NCBI GenBank assembly: GCA_964629475.1
Contig: CAZVQW010000012.1
Coordinates: 37,382-101,381 of the forward strand
Origin: SMWD01 sp964629475
GTDB lineage: Bacteria; Pseudomonadota; Gammaproteobacteria; Steroidobacterales; GCA-2729495
DNA: 64,000 nucleotides
Reading direction: 5' to 3'
The number at the start of each line of letters is the position of its first letter. Position 1 is the first letter of the stretch. The notes under the pieces are model-generated. The model was given only the letters and a program-made list of their open reading frames with translations, searched no databases and was not told the origin of the DNA. Both the position numbers and the translations under genes were made by a program. This document shows, piece after piece, positions 52,393-60,450 of the stretch.

Positions 52393-52426
52393 ATCTAATA
52401 CTGATTAACTAACACGAGAAACCCGC

Positions 52427-52738
52427 ATGTCCTGTCTGCCCCCTCATTACCTGCTAATTCCTGTGCTGGCATTAGCTGCATGCACGAAACCGTGGACGCC
52501 AACGCATGAGTACACTTGCTCCGACGGCTATGCCTTCACGATTGCGTATTCAGATACGGATAACCCCGGCGATATCGCAATTCTCGAGGATGCTGACGGC
52601 AAGACGAAGCTGCCGCGAGCGCCATCCGCATCGGGCGCACGTTACTCGAACGGTGCCACGGTATTTTGGAGTTCAGGCGACGAAGCGCAGATCCAGCAGG
52701 CCGGTACGATCATGCATCGTGAATGCACGACCGATTAA
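52427..52738 (+). CDS. MliC-family lysozyme inhibitor lipoprotein
   Basis: 103 residues. Signal peptide ending in a lipobox (LALAAC). YTCSDGYAFTIAYSDTDNPGDIAIL, SASGARYSNGATVFWSSGDEA and the final HREC form the MliC fold with conserved Cys pair and the SxxxxY active loop that blocks c-type lysozyme. Following the META gene suggests a cell-envelope stress unit. Confidence 0.88.
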   Translation: MSCLPPHYLLIPVLALAACTKPWTPTHEYTCSDGYAFTIAYSDTDNPGDIAILEDADGKTKLPRAPSASGARYSNGATVFWSSGDEAQIQQAGTIMHRECTTD

Positions 52739-52794
52739 AAGTAAATGCCGTTTTCTACGGTAGAATCAAAACATCATCCTATTCTGCAGTACCC

Positions 52795-53166
52795 ATGGAA
52801 AAGCGACTCTACTTCATCATCGGTGACCTGCTTGCCAATGTAATCGTCGCCACGGTCACCGTGGCCGTAACCGCCTGGCTGATCGGCGGATCCTGGGGCA
52901 TGCTCGCCGGGATGCTGGTCGGCATGGCGATCGGCATGGCAATCGCGCTACCCCTGAGCGCCGGTCTGCTGGGGCCATTTTTTGGCGCCATGGAAATCAT
53001 TGCCCCGTGCATGTTGAGTGGCATGCTCGGCGGGATGTGGGGTGGCATGTGGCCGCTTTCCGGGGCCGCGATACTGCAATGGGGAATCGGCACAGGTGTT
53101 GCCGTTGTTATCGTGATCTATGCGTTGAACATCATCATGACCGGGCCGCAGAAGATCAGAGATTGA
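52795..53166 (+). CDS. Small Gly/Met-rich membrane protein
   Basis: 123 residues from ATG 52795. Four hydrophobic segments rich in Gly and Met (GMLAGMLVGMAIGMAIALPL, MLSGMLGGMWGGMWPLSG). I do not recognise a named family. The stop overlaps the next gene's TTG start, so the two are translated together. Met/Gly packing could reflect metal or lipid contact, which is inference. Confidence 0.6.
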   Translation: MEKRLYFIIGDLLANVIVATVTVAVTAWLIGGSWGMLAGMLVGMAIGMAIALPLSAGLLGPFFGAMEIIAPCMLSGMLGGMWGGMWPLSGAAILQWGIGTGVAVVIVIYALNIIMTGPQKIRD

Positions 53167-53789
53167 AAGTGGATTCTGCTACACGAAAGAAATGGGATCG
53201 CGCGGCAGGCAACCTTGACCTGATGTCGGGTTACGGGCCCGAATGGCGCTGGAAGCCGGCAAAGCAACGTGTATTCCAGCATATGAAGCCGGATGCGAAT
53301 ATCCTGTTTCTGGCGCTGGGCACGGGTCTGGACATCGGCTGTTTTCCCCCGGCGCGTTCGATCACGGCCATTGATATCAGCCCGAAGATGGTCGAGAAGG
53401 CGCAGCAGCGCGTTGCCGCCTACCCGGGCAAGATGACGGCACGGGTCATGAACGTGCATGAAATGGAGTTCCCGGCAGATTCATTCGACCAGATATTTAC
53501 CTCGTGCACATTCTGTTCGGTACCCAGGCCGGTGGAAGGTTTGCAGGCACTGTATCGCGTGCTGAAACCCGGCGGGGAATTACACATGTTCGAGCACACG
53601 GGCAGCCGCCTGTTTCCGTTCAGTATCACGATGAAACTCATGAACCCGGTGGCCCGTTTCCTCGGCCCGGAACTGACCCGGGACACGCCCGCCAATGTCA
53701 AGGCTGCGGGTTTTGAGATCACCGGGATCAATCACATATTTCTCGACACCGTAAAAACGATTCACGCATTAAAGCCACAAACGTCGTGA
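53163..53789 (+). CDS. SAM-dependent methyltransferase, PmtA-like
   Basis: About 208 residues. ATRKKWDRAAGNLDLMSGYGPE is the start seen in many phospholipid or ubiquinone-type methyltransferases; ILFLALGTGLDIGCFP (motif I), ITAIDISPKMVEKAQ, SFDQIFTSCTFCSVPRPVEGLQALYRVLKPGGELHMFEHTG and HIFLDTVKTIHALKP complete the fold. TTG 53163 overlaps the stop of the membrane protein; GTG 53169 is an alternative start. With a membrane partner it could methylate a lipid head group. Confidence 0.78.
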   Translation: MKVDSATRKKWDRAAGNLDLMSGYGPEWRWKPAKQRVFQHMKPDANILFLALGTGLDIGCFPPARSITAIDISPKMVEKAQQRVAAYPGKMTARVMNVHEMEFPADSFDQIFTSCTFCSVPRPVEGLQALYRVLKPGGELHMFEHTGSRLFPFSITMKLMNPVARFLGPELTRDTPANVKAAGFEITGINHIFLDTVKTIHALKPQTS

Positions 53790-53883
53790 TACGGCGCCGG
53801 TCAGTTCATTCTGACCCCACGCAACGGGTTGCGAAAGTGCTATAACTGAACCTTAGCAACAAGAAAATTCCGGAGTCCTGCCC

Positions 53884-54075
53884 GTGCGCAAGTTTCACAA
53901 TCTATTGCTTCCCGTCCTGCTGGTTGCCGGACAAATACTAATGCCGGCTCCCGTTACGGCTAAGGATATGCAAGCCACTGTCGAATGGCGATGCGAGGTG
54001 GGTTACCGCGATATCGCCGGACACTGTCAGAAAATCGATGTTCCGGATATTGCGGTGGCGATCGGGCTGCTGTGA
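53884..54075 (+). CDS. Small secreted peptide with two cysteines
   Basis: 63 residues, GTG start with GGAG upstream. Signal peptide (FHNLLLPVLLVAGQILMPAPVTA) then a short mature part WRCEVGYRDIAGHCQKIDVP with two cysteines 11 residues apart. This CxxGYxxxxGxCxxI-type pattern recurs in small secreted bacterial peptides. Unnamed. It may be a folded disulfide peptide. Confidence 0.5.
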   Translation: MRKFHNLLLPVLLVAGQILMPAPVTAKDMQATVEWRCEVGYRDIAGHCQKIDVPDIAVAIGLL

Positions 54076-54171
54076 CAATGCCGATTCATCAAGCCATTAG
54101 CAGATCAGCAGTTGCTAGCAAGGCCTATAGCCCGAACCGGTACCGGTACCTGCCTATCCCGCATGTATTAA
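54076..54171. other. Short gap without gene
   Basis: Nothing recognisable is seen in this 96-bp stretch. Confidence 0.5.
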
Positions 54172-54372
54172 CTATGCGGCGGCAACCTGCTCATAGGAAA
54201 AGTGGGGCGCACCAGCACGAGTCGACGCGTGCTCGACAGTGATTGAGAGAATATTTCCTTCGGCATCGATATCGAGAATTGTATTTTCATCGAGATCTCG
54301 TGTTTCAGCCACGGGAGCATCGCTGAACTCGATTAGCAACGTATCGGTTTCTGCAAAATATCGAACTTTCAT
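54172..54372 (-). CDS. DUF2283 protein, partner of a DUF4258-like protein
   Basis: 66 residues. KVRYFAETDTLLIEFSDAP, ETRDLDENTILDIDAEGNILSITVEHAS fit the DUF2283 fold. Its start overlaps the stop of the gene upstream (ATGA), so the pair is translationally coupled, the typical layout of a toxin-antitoxin-like unit. In that reading this is the antitoxin-like partner; neither role is proven. Confidence 0.7.
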   Translation of the reverse strand: MKVRYFAETDTLLIEFSDAPVAETRDLDENTILDIDAEGNILSITVEHASTRAGAPHFSYEQVAAA

Positions 54373-54635
54373 GGTGAAAACCTGCGATCAAAAAAAGCAT
54401 TGTGAACGGTTTCCCCGTCCTCTAACAGAATAATTCTAAGATAACGGTTTTCCATCTCTGGAACCCGGATCCAGCGCCTTATTCTGCCATCTTGTTGAAT
54501 TTCCTGATGCAGCGGTGACTCGATAGCCCTGACAATCCAGTTATCGCGGATGATCTTGCAATCCGGATGGATACGAATAGCATCAAAGTAGGCGGTTGTT
54601 TTCACACCTGCAAAATATCGAATGTAACGTGGCAC
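54369..54635 (-). CDS. DUF4258-like (RelE-fold-type) protein
   Basis: 88 residues. FDAIRIHPDCKIIRDNWIVRAIESPLHQEIQQDGRIRRWIRVPEMENRYLRIILLEDGETVHNAFFDR is the usual arrangement of DUF4258-like proteins, which resemble RelE-type ribonucleases. The first gene of the pair with DUF2283. GTG 54635 is the start of the open frame; an internal GTG at residue 11 is an alternative. Candidate toxin. Confidence 0.68.
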   Translation of the reverse strand: MPRYIRYFAGVKTTAYFDAIRIHPDCKIIRDNWIVRAIESPLHQEIQQDGRIRRWIRVPEMENRYLRIILLEDGETVHNAFFDRRFSP

Positions 54636-54700
54636 AGATAGCCACTAAACAGCTCAGATAATTGAGAAATCAATGAATTACCTGCGCCGCACGATACCTA

Positions 54701-55252
54701 CTATTCCATGTCATCCTCGCCGGACAGGAGGTATCGCTCAAATTCCCGTTCAAAAGCCAGCAACCGCGTGTCAGCAATCCGGTCCAGGAACAGTTTGCCA
54801 TCCAGATGATCAAACTCGTGCTGAAACACCGTGGCGAAGAAACCCTGCAACTCCAGTTCCTTTGCCTCACCGCGGTCCGATGTGTAGCGGACCTTCACGT
54901 GCTGTGGCCGTTCGACGTAACCGCGTAGCCCGGGCACCGACAAACAACCTTCCCAGTAACCGCCAGTCTCCGGATCCACGACCTCGATGGTCGGGTTGAT
55001 GAACACGGTCAGCGGCATCGACTCCACATCGCCATAACGGGTCGGTCCGCCGGCAATTTCGATGATGGCCAGGCGCACGGACTCGCCGATCTGTGGTGCA
55101 GCCAAACCAACACCGCTGTAGTCGTGCAGCGTTTCCACCATATCGGCAACAAGCCGGCGCACCGATTCATCGCTAATTTCATCGGGCTCCAGGGGGCGTG
55201 CAACCTCTCTCAACACAGGGTGCCCCATTCTCAAGACTCGTCTGATCGTCAT
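54701..55252 (-). CDS. def: Peptide deformylase
   Basis: 183 residues from ATG 55252. Motifs GVGLAAPQIG, EGCLSVPG and QHEFDHLDG supply the Fe/Zn site (Cys, two His and Glu). It removes the formyl group from nascent proteins. TIRRVLRMGHPVLREVARPL is the usual opening, so this start is preferred over the extended frame to 55327. Usually found with fmt, absent here, so this may be a second copy. Confidence 0.95.
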   Translation of the reverse strand: MTIRRVLRMGHPVLREVARPLEPDEISDESVRRLVADMVETLHDYSGVGLAAPQIGESVRLAIIEIAGGPTRYGDVESMPLTVFINPTIEVVDPETGGYWEGCLSVPGLRGYVERPQHVKVRYTSDRGEAKELELQGFFATVFQHEFDHLDGKLFLDRIADTRLLAFEREFERYLLSGEDDME

Positions 55253-55396
55253 CAGAAAATTATTAACCTCAACAGGAAGGTGGACGGCAGGACATTGATC
55301 CTGCTGCATTTTTTCAATTATTGCCAATTATGCTAATTTCAGTCACCACACTATGGCGGCCTGACTGAAGGGCTGCGTGATGCCGGAGATTTTTAT

Positions 55397-56731
55397 ATGA
55401 CTGCCATGACTGGACTAATTTTCCGCTACGTACTGCTGATGGGTGTTCTGGCCCTCTCAGCCGCGGCATCGGCCACCACACCGGCGGCCGGACAGCGCAT
55501 CAGCGAGGAAGGCCGGCGCGCCATCAGTCCTGAAATCGCAGTCGGTCCCGACGGTGCCGTGAATGTCATCTGGCTCGACAAGGGGCTGACCGCTGATCGG
55601 CCGCCACCGAAACCGCGTAAACCCGGTGAGCACAGTCATCTTTCTTCAACCGAGTTGTATTTCTCACGCTCCGAGGACGGCGGCAAAACCTGGCGTACAC
55701 CGATCAGGATCAATGAAGAACCCGGCGAGATCTGGGGATTCTCAGTCAGCAAACCGCGTATCGAGGCCGGACCGACCGGTACGCTCCACGTGTTCTACCC
55801 GGCCAACCATAAGTCGGAGGCAACGGGCATGGATGCGGTCAGCGCACGCTACCGGCGCTCGACAGACAACGGCAAAAGCTTTTCCGCACCCATCACGATC
55901 AATCTCCCGGTTACCAAGGACCGTAGCGATGTTCTCGGCGAGGGTCTCGCGGCAACTAATTCGTTCGGCACGATGGGCGTCGCTCCGAACGGCACGATTA
56001 TTACGGCCTGGCAAAACGTCATGGAGATGCGCGACTCGAGTGACGGCGCCGATGGCATGGTTGCGATCTCGGTCGATGACGGCAAGAGTTTCGACACCGA
56101 GCGCGTCGTGTTACCCGACAATGATGTCTGTCCATGTTGTCAGATGACGCTGGCCTTCGGCAAGGAAACGGTCTACATGGGCCTGCGGATCATTACTGAT
56201 GAATGGCGCGACAGCGCGATTGCCCGATCTAATGATAGCGGACGCAGTTTCAGCGTCGACGGCCGGCTCGACCTGGCCCCGTGGGAACTGGAAGGCTGCC
56301 CGCTCAAGCCCACCGAACTGGGTATCGATGGACAGCGGGTCTATGCGGTCACTTATACGGGCGGTGAAGATCCCGCGGGTCTCTATTTCACCGTTTCGAA
56401 CGATGGCGGTAAAACTTTCGCGGACAAACGACAGGTGCACCCCGCTGCAGCCTATTCCGATGCGCCCGCGCTGACTGTCGATGCAACGGGCAACATTCGT
56501 CTCGTATGGCATGCAAAACTGAACGGTCCCCGCCGACTGTTCACCGCCGTTTCCATCGACGGTGGCGAATCCATTTCAGAACCGGTTGAATTGGCGACAC
56601 CCACAGGCAAGTCGGCGTATCCGGAAACTGCCGTGGCCGCCGACGGCACCGTATACGTTGCCTGGCAGCAGGAGAATGAGGAAGTATTCGTAATCGCCTT
56701 GCCGCCCGCCGACAGCCTGGCCAGCAACTGA
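55397..56731 (+). CDS. Secreted BNR/Asp-box (sialidase-like) protein with CxCC motif
   Basis: 444 residues with a signal peptide (VLLMGVLALSAAASA). Asp-box repeats: SEDGGKTWR, STDNGKSF, SVDDGKSF, SNDSGRSF, SNDGGKTF, SIDGGES around a six-blade propeller. DNDVCPCCQMTLAF and ELEGCPLKP carry a CxCC plus Cys set, an expected metal or disulfide centre. No sialidase catalytic Arg triad can be seen, so it may bind copper or a carbohydrate. The stop overlaps the TlpA start (TGATG). Confidence 0.78.
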   Translation: MTAMTGLIFRYVLLMGVLALSAAASATTPAAGQRISEEGRRAISPEIAVGPDGAVNVIWLDKGLTADRPPPKPRKPGEHSHLSSTELYFSRSEDGGKTWRTPIRINEEPGEIWGFSVSKPRIEAGPTGTLHVFYPANHKSEATGMDAVSARYRRSTDNGKSFSAPITINLPVTKDRSDVLGEGLAATNSFGTMGVAPNGTIITAWQNVMEMRDSSDGADGMVAISVDDGKSFDTERVVLPDNDVCPCCQMTLAFGKETVYMGLRIITDEWRDSAIARSNDSGRSFSVDGRLDLAPWELEGCPLKPTELGIDGQRVYAVTYTGGEDPAGLYFTVSNDGGKTFADKRQVHPAAAYSDAPALTVDATGNIRLVWHAKLNGPRRLFTAVSIDGGESISEPVELATPTGKSAYPETAVAADGTVYVAWQQENEEVFVIALPPADSLASN

Positions 56732-57231
56732 TGCGCCTGTGGTTTGCTGGCATAGTCACTGCCACCTGTCTGTATTTCGCTGCGACGACCACTGCCGCCG
56801 AACCGCTCACGCCACTGGATACCGCCGGCCTGCAAGCTGAGCTCGACGCACTGAGCGGACGCGTCGTACTCGTCAACTTCTGGGCTACCTGGTGCCGGAT
56901 CTGTATCGAGGAAATTCCGGCGCTCATGGAGCTGGAGTCAAAATTAGGGGACAAAGGTTTCAGCCTGGTCGCAGTCTCACTGGATGAACCGGACAGCGGC
57001 GACATGCTCGTCAGGCCTTTCATGGCCAAGTGGTTTCCCGGTTTTACCAGTTATCTGAACGTGGAGCGTGACAGGGACAGCATGGTCAGCGTCGTTGACC
57101 CGGTCTGGAATGAGATACTGCCGACCAGCTACCTACTCGCCCAAGATGGTTCCGTGGCAGAACGCATACAGGACAAACACTCGGGGGAGGAGTTCACCGA
57201 AAAAATTGTTTCTTTGCTCGACGAAACATAA
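56731..57231 (+). CDS. TlpA-like thiol-disulfide thioredoxin
   Basis: 166 residues with a signal peptide (WFAGIVTATCLYFAATTTA). Redox site WATWCRICIEE (CRIC), then EKLGDKGFSLVAVSLD type strand and the cis-Pro loop LPTSYLLAQDG. Periplasmic oxidoreductase. Coupled with the CxCC propeller protein, it could reduce or load that site, as TlpA-type partners do for copper proteins, which is inference. Confidence 0.88.
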   Translation: MRLWFAGIVTATCLYFAATTTAAEPLTPLDTAGLQAELDALSGRVVLVNFWATWCRICIEEIPALMELESKLGDKGFSLVAVSLDEPDSGDMLVRPFMAKWFPGFTSYLNVERDRDSMVSVVDPVWNEILPTSYLLAQDGSVAERIQDKHSGEEFTEKIVSLLDET

Positions 57232-57267
57232 TATTCCGGTTACAAAAAAAATTTGGTGGATTAAATG

Positions 57268-57323
57268 GGGGAGCGGCTTTAGCGGCTGGGCGGCCGTGAA
57301 TCGCGGCTAAAGCCGCTCCCACA
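57268..57323. repeat. REP-like inverted repeat
   Basis: The right arm (57301-57323) matches the fusA2-linked arm at 36708-36730 exactly; the left arm (about 57268-57281) is decayed after GGGAGCGGCTTTAG. It sits between the convergent tlpA-like and permease genes. Confidence 0.65.
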
Positions 57324-57361
57324 GGCGCCCGTTCAGGTGAACCATTGATGGGGCAGTGCTG

Positions 57362-58561
57362 TCACTCCGTGCGCAACGCATTGACCGGATCCAGGTTCGC
57401 TGCTTTCTGCGCAGGCAATACACCGGCCAGCAAGCCAATCAGGACCGCAACCATTTCCGCAGCAATTGCATAAGGGATCGAGTAACTCAGAGGCAGAGCC
57501 GGCACAACAATCTTGATCGTCTCGACGATCAGACCGCCGAGAATCAGCCCGCCGATACCACCAAGCGCGGCGAGCATGATCGACTCGACGAGAAAAATAT
57601 TGCGCACGTTGCGGCGCACCGCACCGAGTGAACGCAGCAATCCGATTTCCGAGGTTCGTTCGCGCACGGCAATCGTCATGATCGTGAAGATACCGACGCC
57701 ACCGACGAGCAATGAGATACCGCCAAGCCCGGCTACGGCAACCTGCACGATGTTCAGAATCGAACCGAGCACGTCCAGCATCTGCTGCTGTGTCGTGATC
57801 GTAAAGTCTTCGCTGCCGTGGCGTGCAATCATGATGCGCCGAATACCTGCCACGACTTCTTCAGGCGCGGCGTGATCTTCGTACCGTACGCTGACATCAA
57901 CGAGACTTTCCTTGTTGAACAATTCGAGACCGCGTGCGGCCGGTATGTAGACCGCGTCATCCATGTCGAAGCCGAGCATTGTGCCAACTGATTCCATGAC
58001 ACCGATGACGCGAAAGCGGTTGCCGCCGATACGAACCCGCTGCCCCAACGGATTGGCACTGCCGAACAGTTCGTCACGAACCTTGCTGCCGAGCACGACA
58101 AACGGGCGCGGCGCGGCCTGATCATCCGGCGGCAGGAACTCGCCGAGCGACACATTAAACGACCAGATGCTCGGCATGTTCGGACTCGTGCCGGTCACCA
58201 GCGTGCGCCGCGAACGTCCGTTGCCTTCCACTTCGGCATTGCCCTGCACCGTGCCGGCTGAATGCGTAACGAACGGTACCCGGCTCAGCGCCTCGGCATC
58301 GGCCATACTCAGCGGTCGCGTCGTGTTGAATGAAGCCGCCGACGCACCGAATGTCGTTGCTTTACCCGGGGTGACCGAGACGATATTCGTACCGAACTGC
58401 GTGAATTCACTCAGCAGATATTGTTGCAGACCCTCGCCGATCGATGTCAGCAGCACGACGGCCGTAACGCCGATGCCGATACCCAGTGCGGTCAGCCCGC
58501 TGCGCAGACGGTGTGCGCGCGCCGAGGCCAACGTAAAACGAAACAGGTCCGTTTTGATCAC
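57362..58561 (-). CDS. MacB/FtsX-type ABC transporter permease 2
   Basis: 399 residues. Opens with RFTLASARAHRLRSGLTALGIGIGVTAVVLLTSIGEGLQQYLLSEF, has a large periplasmic loop, then ILNIVQVAVAGLGGISLLVGGVGIFTIMTIAVRERTSEIGLLRSLGAVRRNVRNIFLVESI and the final PAQKAANLDPVNALR. Second permease of the operon, overlapping the first by ATGA. Homo- or heterodimer with the first permease. Confidence 0.9.
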   Translation of the reverse strand: MIKTDLFRFTLASARAHRLRSGLTALGIGIGVTAVVLLTSIGEGLQQYLLSEFTQFGTNIVSVTPGKATTFGASAASFNTTRPLSMADAEALSRVPFVTHSAGTVQGNAEVEGNGRSRRTLVTGTSPNMPSIWSFNVSLGEFLPPDDQAAPRPFVVLGSKVRDELFGSANPLGQRVRIGGNRFRVIGVMESVGTMLGFDMDDAVYIPAARGLELFNKESLVDVSVRYEDHAAPEEVVAGIRRIMIARHGSEDFTITTQQQMLDVLGSILNIVQVAVAGLGGISLLVGGVGIFTIMTIAVRERTSEIGLLRSLGAVRRNVRNIFLVESIMLAALGGIGGLILGGLIVETIKIVVPALPLSYSIPYAIAAEMVAVLIGLLAGVLPAQKAANLDPVNALRTE

Positions 58562-59772
58562 GATTGCCGTCCCGCCAGCGCCGCGATCGGATCGAGTGCC
58601 GCCGCCTTGCGTGCCGGCCAGATACCAAAGAATAAGCCGCAGACAATCGCAACCAGAAATGCACCAACGGCGGCCCAGACCGGCGGCATGAATATGAATT
58701 CCGGATACAGCGCCCGTAATCCGAACGTTGCCAGATAACCGAAACCCAGACCGGACAAGCCACCGAATACGGCCAGGAAAGCCGCTTCGGTCAGGAACAG
58801 TGCAATAATTTGTCGATGCGTGGCACCAAGCGCCTTCAACAGGCCGACTTCTCGCGTGCGCTGGCTGACAGCGACGAGCATGACATTCATGATCAGCACG
58901 CCGGCAACGATCAAACTGATCGACGCAATACCAGCCAATACTTTCGTCAGGGTGTTAAAAATTCCGTCGAACGTCGCCAGAACGGCGTCTTGCGTGATCA
59001 CCGTGACATCTTCCTCACCAAAATGGCGTTGTTTGATAATCCGGACGACATCCTGTCTGGCCCGGTCCATCGTGTCGCGGCCGGTCGCCTGGACGAGTAT
59101 TCGAAACACGCTGGACACGTCGAACAACATCTGCGCATAACTCACCGGCACAATAACGACCTCGTCGGTATCGACCATGATCGACGTACCCTGATCGGAC
59201 AGCACACCGGTCACGCGGCAGCGGCGGTCGCCGATACGCAACCACTTGCCGATCGGCGGTTCGTCGCGAAACAATTCGGTCTGTATGACTTTGCCGATGA
59301 CGCAGACCGGTGAGACACGATCGAGGTCTATGTTCGGCAGGAATTCACCAATGCCCATCGTCCATTGCCGGATCGCGGCAAACTCGGTTGTCGTACCGAG
59401 TACTGACGTCTCGCGTTCCAGCCCCCCGCGCGAAACGGCGGCCGCACCGACGATAATCGGTGCGATCCGTTCAACTGCACGGCTACGCAGCAGAGCGCGC
59501 GCATCATCAAGCGTCAGGTCGCGTGCAGTCGAACCCGCCAATGCGCCCGGCATGTTACCGACCGTTTCGGTCCTGCCGGGGATGACAATCACCATGTTCG
59601 TGCCGAGTTCCTGGAACGCCCGGCTCACATAACCGCGCGCCGACTCACCCAGCGATGTCAGCATCAGCACAGCACCGACGCCGATCGAGGTTGCCAGCAA
59701 CATCATGCTCGTGCGCAGCGGGTAACGCACGACCGCGCCGAATGCGACTCGATTGCAATCGGCAAATCTCAT
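58558..59772 (-). CDS. MacB/FtsX-type ABC transporter permease 1
   Basis: 404 residues. RYPLRTSMMLLATSIGVGAVLMLTSLGESARGYV, an extracytoplasmic loop, then KVLAGIASISLIVAGVLIMNVMLVAVSQRTREVGLLKALGATHRQIIALFLTEAAFLAVFGGLSGLGFGYL and PARKAAALDPIAALAGRQS. First permease; overlaps the ATPase by ATGA. Together with the second it replaces the fused MacB permease. Confidence 0.9.
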   Translation of the reverse strand: MRFADCNRVAFGAVVRYPLRTSMMLLATSIGVGAVLMLTSLGESARGYVSRAFQELGTNMVIVIPGRTETVGNMPGALAGSTARDLTLDDARALLRSRAVERIAPIIVGAAAVSRGGLERETSVLGTTTEFAAIRQWTMGIGEFLPNIDLDRVSPVCVIGKVIQTELFRDEPPIGKWLRIGDRRCRVTGVLSDQGTSIMVDTDEVVIVPVSYAQMLFDVSSVFRILVQATGRDTMDRARQDVVRIIKQRHFGEEDVTVITQDAVLATFDGIFNTLTKVLAGIASISLIVAGVLIMNVMLVAVSQRTREVGLLKALGATHRQIIALFLTEAAFLAVFGGLSGLGFGYLATFGLRALYPEFIFMPPVWAAVGAFLVAIVCGLFFGIWPARKAAALDPIAALAGRQS

Positions 59773-60443
59773 TTTGCCTCGTCGGCCACGATACGACCGT
59801 CTTCCATACGAATCTGTCGGCGCGCGCGCTCACCGATAGCCGGATCATGCGTCACGATGATCAACGTCAGGCCCTGGCTGTTCAGATCTTCCATGAGATC
59901 GACGATCTCCCTGCCGGAGCGGCTGTCGAGATTGCCGGTCGGTTCATCGGCCAGCAGGATCGATGGTTGCATGACGACTGCCCGGGCCATCGCCACGCGT
60001 TGCCGCTCGCCGCCGGACATCTGATCGGGTCGGTGTTCGGCCCGCTTGTCCAGGCCCACCCGTTCCAGTGCCACTGACACTTTTTGCCGGCGCTCTGCCG
60101 ACGCCAGGCCAGCCAGCAACATCGGCAGCTCGACATTCTCGAATGCACTCATGCGCGGCACGAGATGGAATGACTGGAATACGAAACCGATTTTTTTCTG
60201 ACGAACACCCGCCAGCTCATCATCGTCCATCGACGCCGTGCTGATGTCATCGAGCCGATAATTGCCTGCGGTTGGAGAATCCAGCAGGCCCAACATATTC
60301 AGTAGAGTGGATTTTCCGGAGCCGGAAGGGCCCATAATGGAGACATATTCCCCGGACTCGATCGTCAGGTCGAGATGGTCGAGCGCATGCACGACCTGAT
60401 CGCCGACCTGAAAGTCCCGGCACAGACCTTCGAGCCTGATCAT
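59769..60443 (-). CDS. ABC transporter ATP-binding protein (MacB/LolD type)
   Basis: 224 residues. Walker A GPSGSGKSTLLNMLG, signature MSGGERQRVAMARA, Walker B ILLADEPTGNLD and H-loop IIVTHDP. Stand-alone nucleotide-binding unit for the two permeases; the usual LolD/MacB-like length. Confidence 0.94.
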   Translation of the reverse strand: MIRLEGLCRDFQVGDQVVHALDHLDLTIESGEYVSIMGPSGSGKSTLLNMLGLLDSPTAGNYRLDDISTASMDDDELAGVRQKKIGFVFQSFHLVPRMSAFENVELPMLLAGLASAERRQKVSVALERVGLDKRAEHRPDQMSGGERQRVAMARAVVMQPSILLADEPTGNLDSRSGREIVDLMEDLNSQGLTLIIVTHDPAIGERARRQIRMEDGRIVADEAK

Positions 60444-60450
60444 GACGGCC

